A stretch of 64,000 nucleotides of DNA from Apricaphanius iberus (Eukaryota > Chordata > Actinopteri > Cyprinodontiformes > Aphaniidae), in assembly GCA_028564705.1 (NCBI GenBank), contig JAPXFQ010000804.1, positions 124,001 through 188,000 on the forward strand, in the 5' to 3' direction. The position numbers and the translations under genes were made by a program. The notes under the pieces were generated by a model, which saw only the letters and a list, made by a program, of their open reading frames with translations, was not told where the DNA came from and made no database searches. Below, in pieces: positions 58,132 through 64,000 of the stretch (its first letter is position 1; each line of letters opens with the position of its first letter).

Positions 58132-58425
58132 CTCTGTAGCAGTAGGCGTCGAAGAGTGCAGCAGTATCTGGAAAGCCCGTACGGTTTGGGTTGTTGTAGA
58201 CTGTCCGCACCCCAGGCTCATCTCCGCCGCAGTTCTTTCGTGGTACATTGATGGGGTAACGGACGCTCCCGTCTGCAAGCCAACCGGGATCACACTGGTC
58301 TAGACCAGCCTGCCAAGCCAAGAAGAGCTGCCCAACAGTGGCCAGTTGGGCTCCCAGAGAGTGGCAGTGGGTGGAGGCCGTGGCAAGGCTCAGCTTCTCT
58401 AGCACTGTGGAGTGGAACACTTCGC
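58132..58425 (-). CDS. ncan: Neurocan-like lectican exon: second Link (hyaluronan-binding) module
   Basis: This exon encodes one complete Link module of 98 residues, the second proteoglycan tandem repeat of a lectican. Link modules bind hyaluronan in the extracellular matrix. Seen: four cysteines at residues 21, 45, 66 and 96, the core [18 protein letters not shown] at 42-59, CGG at 66-68, GVRTVY at 72-77, an N-glycosylation site NRT at 81-83 and the closing FDAYCYR. The acceptor is pyrimidine-rich ending CCAG and the donor is GAG/GTACCA. Length is 294 bp, phase 1 at both ends; 294 bp is the usual size of this exon in lecticans. The combination [17 protein letters not shown] plus GVRTVY fits neurocan better than versican, brevican or aggrecan as I know them, but paralogue assignment is by recognition. 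The preceding exons (Ig, first Link module) were not found up to position 64000. Confidence 0.95.
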
Positions 58426-58429
58426 CTGG

Positions 58430-60910
58430 AGAAGGAGAAGATAAAAAAAAAAAAACTGGTTTAAAAAATTTGGTTGATTTAGGATACATTCAAGTCTTTA
58501 GCTTTTTAATATTTTATTATTATTATTTATAATTTTATTTTTAAGACGTGAGAAGTACCAACGTCTACCTTTTTCCTACATTCTCCAATAGCAAATATTT
58601 CTATAAAAAAGAATTTGCTAAAACTACAGTAGACGTCTACAGTGAAGAAAAGGAAGTTATTTTGTGTTCGACTTAACACAGTAGTCAACACATTTGCAAA
58701 CGAGATCAGAGTGAAATGACATTTTACAACAAAAGATTAACTGTTAAAAACGTTCCTATTGTTTATGAAAATAGGCAAGAAAGATAGAATGTTGTGTCTG
58801 TCTAGATATGAAATAATGTTTAAAGTGTACCAAAAAAGCTACAACAAAAGCTGCAGAGCAAAGGTGCAACTCAGGAACAAGACTCCAAAAGATTTACACA
58901 AGGTTTTTTTGATTCTGTCGTGCAATAATGCAAAGGCTGACTGTCCAGATGGGGGATAATTTTTGTATGTGATTATGTGACACCAGATATGTTGAAATGG
59001 ATGCAAGCAGAAAATAATGTTAAATATACTATAATATATACAGTACAAAACGATAAAAACATAATAAAAATAAAAACTTTTGCAGACTATCGTTGCATTG
59101 GATTATTCTCTCCCTTCTCATGCTTTCTCTGAGACTCCAAAATCATGTTCGTTACGTTAATTAGTCTCTCAAACATGTCCTTACATGCAATTATAAGAGT
59201 GAACATGCATGGTTATTTGTTCTGTTTCTGTGTTGCTCTGTGATGAACTGGAGAACCTTTTGGTTTGCGATTTATGGATTTGCTAAATCAAACATCCTTC
59301 TCCGGATAGTGCTGCATTTTCTGTAAAAAATAAATAAATAAATCCATCCTGCTTGTCATTACCTCTCCGACGTCAAGAGCTAGTTATACATATGGTTTTG
59401 TATATATATGTATACATATATATATAAATATTATAATAATAATCTGAACATCTATAAATACATGTTTTTGTGAAAAATAACCTTGTATTTACGGTTGCAA
59501 TAACTATCAAGCTTATGGGCATGCAAATGCTGTTTATAGTGACAGAAAGTTGTGTCTATCATTCAAAATTAATGGGGATGTTGAAAAAGGTTTGCTTTAC
59601 ATTTCACAGAAAAGTAAATAAAAAATAAATTTACAATAACTTTCCAGTTTCATGCCAACGATGGATTTTAGCGGCCAAAACGCTGTTTTTAGTTGTAATA
59701 CACAGCAATGTTTGAACTCATGAAGTCTCAAAGTATTTAAAGGAATTACCAAACATCCAGAATTTAGCAAAACTATATCAATGCATGATTCTGACAAAAA
59801 AGGCAACTCCAGTTTAGAAGTTGCTGGGACAGGCACAGAAAGAGGAAGGAGGATGGGAATGTAAAGCTAACCACAAACTAGAGAATAAGGGGACACCTCC
59901 AAAATAAATATCCCTCTGCTTCAGTCTTTTTGCTGAATTTTACCCTTTAAAATGGGGGAGGCGGGGGTTATGCTGTGACTCAGGTCAGGAAGAAAAATAG
60001 TGTGTTCTAAGAGGTAACTCAAATTGTTCTACTTTTTTGAACAGTAACTAATGTCCCACAAGGGATGGAGATAGTGATGCTTCTTCTGGTGTGAACATTA
60101 CAACCTAAACAACTGTGCAAAACTTGATAATTAAATAGGTAGTAGGGACAGTTTTCAATACATTTATATGCCAAACTTAAATTACATTAAGAAGTGGGAA
60201 CAAAGGTGAGAAATCCATTAAGTAGACCATAAATAACAGACTTAAAAGTCTTAACATAAAATTAAATAGGGAGTTATAAAAAAAACAGTGTAACGTTCAA
60301 CAAAATATGGAGAAGCTATTACTGTTATTTCAGAAATGATCACTATGGGTACTAGAGATTTACTCAGGGCTGTGTTTTCTGTACCTGTTTGTAAAATCAG
60401 TTGTGAAGCAGCTCTTCAACATTTTAGGTTGGTTTTTAGTGTTGTCAAGCAGTTAGCATCCGGTCCTTTTCGCTACTCAGTGGAGCTTAACACTGTGTAC
60501 AGCATAAGCCAAGACATCCCATGCTTAACTATGACAGGAGAAATATGATGTGATTTGGATTATGATACTTTATTGGAAGATAATGGTCAATGACAATGAC
60601 ATAAAATGCAGATATTTCCTGATTAGTGAATGCACAAAAGCTTGCCTAACTATAACTCTATTCAGTGGTGAAATTAGAGCGTGAAGAAAACTAAGCTACC
60701 TATTTTACTTTCACTCAGTTGCTTAAGATCTCAAACTTTAGACGGAAAAATTAGAAAACGGATTTAACAAGGAGACTTAATAGCTGTTTATGTAGGATAT
60801 TTAGAGTTACACTTCAGCACGTAGTGGCCATGCTGTTTTTTAATTATTTCATGCTTTTTTTGCAGCCTTTGGAGCTTTGTTCTGACCATATTCGATATGA
60901 GAACACAGGA
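58430..60910. other. Unassigned intronic sequence upstream of Link-2
   Basis: A TA-rich microsatellite patch lies at 59399-59443 and a short (AAAT)n at 59328-59343. No first Link module, Ig exon or named transposon was found. Confidence 0.5.
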
Positions 60911-60915
60911 CGTCA

Positions 60916-61300
60916 ACCAGGGTCCGAAATTAACACTTGCCAAATACTAGCAAATTTTCAGTTTGGCGAGTAAAATTTGGAATGCTATCTGCCACATGGC
61001 GAGTAAAGTGTAAGTGTTTGCACCAAATTAGTTATGCAATCCTCTTTTCTAAGGAGTTCTGTGACGCTCCTCTGCTGTCTGCATGTGATGTACACAAGTG
61101 GACATGAAACTTGAACACCAACATACATAAGTTTCCTCATTCTGGACATGAAAATACTTCACCTGTTGGCGAAATTCACTCTTTGAATCCAAAGTCGGTC
61201 ACCTACTTGATTCATGTGTCCGATGAGGAAAACAAACAACTCTAATTAGTGACGCGCCGCAGCAGCGAGCCTCAAGTTTTCAGAACAGTCTGACTGAAAG
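60916..61300 (+). mobile_element. hAT terminus fragment
   Basis: CAGGGTCCGAAATTAACACT, followed by TTGGCGAGTAAAATTTGG and CACATGGCGAGTAAAGTG, is the start of a familiar fish hAT repeat. The CpG-richer patch GTGACGCGCCGCAGCAGCGA at 61250 may be part of it. The other end was not identified. Confidence 0.55.
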
Positions 61301-61599
61301 AAGCTGCAGTTACAATTACTTTTTCAATTCTCAGAGTTATTTAGGATTTGTTGGAAATAATTGCCTTACTTAGAACTCTGAATTCCATTGTTCCAAGTGT
61401 GTTACTTATCAGAGATGACAGGGGAGGAATCCAGTTTTTTAAGTTTATTAATCAGATCAAATATTCAGAGCATCTAAGTAGGTCACTCAGACGGTCAGCC
61501 CACAGAGTCTGACATCATATGTACATCAAATTTTATAGCTTACAATCATGTTTAACATAACTGGGAACCTCCACTCTCAAATTTAAATATGGTATAAAC

Positions 61600-63200
61600 A
61601 TGGGCGCCGTAAACGGGTGGAAGGTTAGAACGATTTTAAGGGCCCAGGCTGATGAAGGGCCCAGAGGAGCAGACCCCCCATTTTGTTCTTATTTATTTTC
61701 TTTTTTTAATACATATGTTAAATGTGCTAGGGCCCCTCATGTACTTAATCTGTATTTTTTCTGTTTTGATCATATATTTAATTTTTAACAAACAAATAAT
61801 GTATTTACCGTTTAAGTCACACCCCTCCCCATCACAATGGTTAATTCGATGTGCGCTGTCCGAGCTACAGTACACTCGCTACTATAGTATCTCTTGCTTA
61901 TTGCACTTGCTATGATTCAGCGCAGACAGTTACACGCGCATCCATGTCACATCAAGAGTTAGGGCATCAAAAATGGAAAGAAAAGAACAAAACAGAAGAC
62001 ATATCTCCGAAGTCGACAGTATGTCAGACAGTTTTTCAAAAAGAAAGGTAGCTTGCTCTATTCCTGTATTTCAAAACTTTCAGACTTAACTTATTTTTAT
62101 TGCTACATTACATGCTTTTATCTAACTATCTTAGTAAAAATAACTGCTGAATTATGATTTATATCCAACAATAATAACATCTCTGTTGTCTCCGGGTTTT
62201 CATGTCTCATAGACACAGATTCACCTGCCACTGCACACCCACCTCCTCCTTCCCCCACAGCCGCCGTCCCCGTCTCAGCCAAACAAGGTGAGCCTGAGCT
62301 CGAAAATTCTGAAGATTGAGGCTCTAAACACATCTTACCTACATGTGATCTCCACATGATGATAACTTCACAAACAAAATGTAATAGACATGCCTCAGAA
62401 ATTACATTATCAGTTTGCCGTGTGTTCTGTGAAGTGACAGTGCTGCTGCTACGATCGATAGTGTCCCAGAACAAAGAATATAAAATTGAATGAAACGCGA
62501 GTGTTGTTACCTTTAGCTTTAACCTTTCATATTTTATATCAAGAAAACTAAATAGGGCAATAATATAATATGTTTTGTGTGTGTGTGTGTGTGGGTATGT
62601 ATGTGTGTGTGTATGTTGACTTATACAGATGCAGAGTCAGCTTTATTGTCTGCACCTTGTCCTCGTACTAATGACCCGGGCCATTATAAAGTGATGTTGA
62701 ACATTTTGTTATACTTGGATAACAAACCCTTTATGTCTGGTTCTGGTCTGGTACTTGTTTAGTCCTGGACTGGTTTAGGCCTGGAATTACTCCTGGTATG
62801 TCTTAAATTTGAGCCCTTTTGGCCCAGCTAGTTTTAGTCCTGGATTGATTTAGTAATGGATTAGTTCTAGCTGATATTTCCTGATAGACTAGTTTGATCC
62901 AGCTAAAGCTTGTTCAGGTAAAGTATATATCCGTATGTGTACATTATGTTCTGTTGTGCTCGCAATTGCAATTGCGATAATAAATGTTCTCACTTTTATG
63001 TAAACAAGTCCTTGTTTCTATTATATTTTTTGGTTTGTTTTTGTAGGCTTTGTATACATCTTCAGACATTTTAACTATGCAATGTGATAAGTATCTTTTT
63101 AAAGTATATAGGGCATGTTTATTGGGTAAAAATGTATCTGTAAAAAAATCCAGAAATTTTGGTTTCCATAGGGCCCAGAATTTCTGGTGGCACCCCGGGT
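61600..63200 (+). mobile_element. Probable hAT (ZMYM-type) element relic
   Basis: Starts near ATGGGCGCCGTAAACGGGTG with AAGGGCCCAGGCTGATGAAG and ends near GGGCCCAGAATTTCTGGTGG CACCCC, a start/end pair typical of one fish hAT group. Short exon-like pieces follow in order: SHQELGHQKWKEK near 61945, PPPPSPTAAVPVSAKQ ending at a donor GTGAGC near 62287, and RTNDPGHY near 62670. The main transposase domain is gone. A (TG)n tract is at 62576-62614. Confidence 0.45.
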
Positions 63201-63342
63201 ATACAAAGCATGACTGGTTCATTCAAACTGTTTTTAAGTGTTGCCTCCATACAGTACTGCATATCTGATTAATGAACTTCTTATCGCCTTATTTGGACCA
63301 TTCCTTACAAACTAGTTCTAACCAAATGTCCTACGTTACTTC

Positions 63343-63663
63343 CATCCATCCATTTTCTTTACCGCTAATCCTTAATGGGTCACGGGGGTGCTGGTGCCTT
63401 TCTCCAGCTGTCCATCACAGGGCAGGACAAACAGGACAAACAACCATGCACACACTCACACCTAAGGACAATTTGGAGAGATCAATTAACCTGAAATTCA
63501 TGTTTTTGGACTGTGGGAGGAAGCCGGAGTACCCAGAGGGAACCCACGCATGCACGGGGAGAACATGCAAACTCCATGCAGAAAGGCCCTGGGCCGGGAT
63601 ATGAACCCACAACCTTCTTGCTGCAAGGCAACAGTGCTAACCACTGCGCCACCGTGCAGCCCC
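63343..63663 (-). mobile_element. tRNA-derived SINE with (ATCC)n-type tail
   Basis: On the minus strand it begins GGGGCTGCACGGTGGCGCAG TGGTTAGCACTG (pol III A box in a tRNA-like head), then GGTTGTGGGTTCATATCCCG (B box), then the conserved body TTTGCATGTTCTCCCCGTGC and CTCCCACAGTCCAAAAACAT, and ends in GGATGGATGGA. This is the very common teleost SINE whose tail resembles RTE-type LINEs. Only lightly decayed. Confidence 0.85.
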
Positions 63664-63664
63664 T

Positions 63665-63968
63665 ACGTTACTTATGCTTTTCTAATTTGACAAATTCTGC
63701 ACAGACACAGAGCTGCGATTTCCTGTTTTTTCAAACTCAACATCAGAGCCAAAATGTCTCCATATAACACACTACAGATAAATGAAACATCAAATACCTT
63801 CAAATTAAAAACAGTTTCATCCGACCTCAAGTCTAGTTTCCTTTTATTTTCGGCTTTGCGATGGTAACTTCGGCAGTGGATCCGAGAGCGCAGCTGGTCG
63901 TGATTTTGGCCAAAGTTACAGCGTCATAAATCAACAGATTTTTAATAATGCGCTGCGACCAAAGTAAG

Positions 63969-63970
<2 letters not shown>
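63665..63970. other. Unassigned intronic sequence
   Basis: No exon or repeat recognised before the terminal microsatellite. Confidence 0.5.

Positions 63971-63972
<2 letters not shown>

Positions 63973-64000
<28 letters not shown>
63973..64000. repeat. (TC)n microsatellite
   Basis: At least 14 TC units running to the window edge, so its full length is unknown. Confidence 0.95.

Noticed and set aside
58132..58425. Assignment as versican, brevican or aggrecan
   Set aside because: The Link-2 core, the EGF words PCLHGGSC and GENCEI, and two medium-size central exons fit neurocan better. An alignment of all teleost lecticans would be decisive.
62118..62474. 118-codon minus-strand frame
   Set aside because: It lies within a hAT relic, antisense to its exon-like pieces, with no domain.
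63343..63663. Possible tRNA gene on the minus strand
   Set aside because: The A and B boxes belong to a tRNA-derived SINE with its conserved body and GGATGGA tail; the cloverleaf is not intact.
58430..64000. First Link module or Ig exon of neurocan upstream
   Set aside because: No frame with the Link cysteine pattern or a WLxDxxVRYPI-type core was seen on the minus strand; the intron seems to continue past the window.

Overview
The window looks like teleost fish genomic DNA, probably from a percomorph-like fish: about 36% GC by eye, consensus GT-AG introns, microsatellites, and many Tc1/mariner, hAT, Harbinger-like, L2 LINE and tRNA-SINE remnants of fish type. There is nothing prokaryotic: no operons, Shine-Dalgarno sites or CRISPR array. 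The only host gene I can support is on the minus strand (5' end to the right, 3' end to the left). It is a lectican (hyalectan) proteoglycan best matched to neurocan, and only its middle is present.

Four neurocan exons are seen, in transcript order: the second Link (hyaluronan-binding) module (58132-58425), a first chondroitin-sulfate/mucin-like exon (52714-53586), a second such exon (45709-46869) and the first EGF-like module (9797-9913). All four begin and end in phase 1, join in frame and have good splice sites. The signal peptide, Ig and first Link exons must lie beyond position 64000. The second EGF, C-type lectin and Sushi exons must lie before position 1. The encoded protein would be secreted into neural extracellular matrix, where the Link modules bind hyaluronan and the central region carries chondroitin sulfate.

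The introns are 4.5 kb, 5.8 kb and an expanded 35.8 kb (9914-45708), and hold most of the mobile DNA. By region: 1-9796 (distal intron) has a hAT-like MITE, a 42-bp minisatellite, a decayed Tc1 and a foldback MITE next to the EGF exon. 9914-45708 has a Tc1 5' end, several hAT-type MITEs, a 2-kb BED-finger hAT element split by an LTR-like insertion, a decayed LINE, a Tc1 copy interrupted by a foldback sequence and a Harbinger-like element, a 4-kb L2 LINE with a recognisable esterase domain, endonuclease and reverse transcriptase, a tRNA-SINE and C-rich blocks. 46870-52713 is mostly unique sequence with two adjacent Tc1 relics. 53587-58131 holds a clear nest: a Tc1 relic containing a TA-flanked MITE (itself carrying a perfect 26-bp-arm hairpin) and a BED-finger hAT element with a perfect 8-bp target duplication. 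58426-64000 has hAT remnants, a tRNA-SINE and a CT microsatellite.

I found no convincing new molecular system. What deserves a second look is the nested transposon stratigraphy, the long near-perfect hairpins, candidate conserved noncoding elements beside the neurocan exons, and the fully symmetric exon phases that allow exon-skipping isoforms. Repeat families were assigned by recognition of typical fish repeat sequence, not by a database search.
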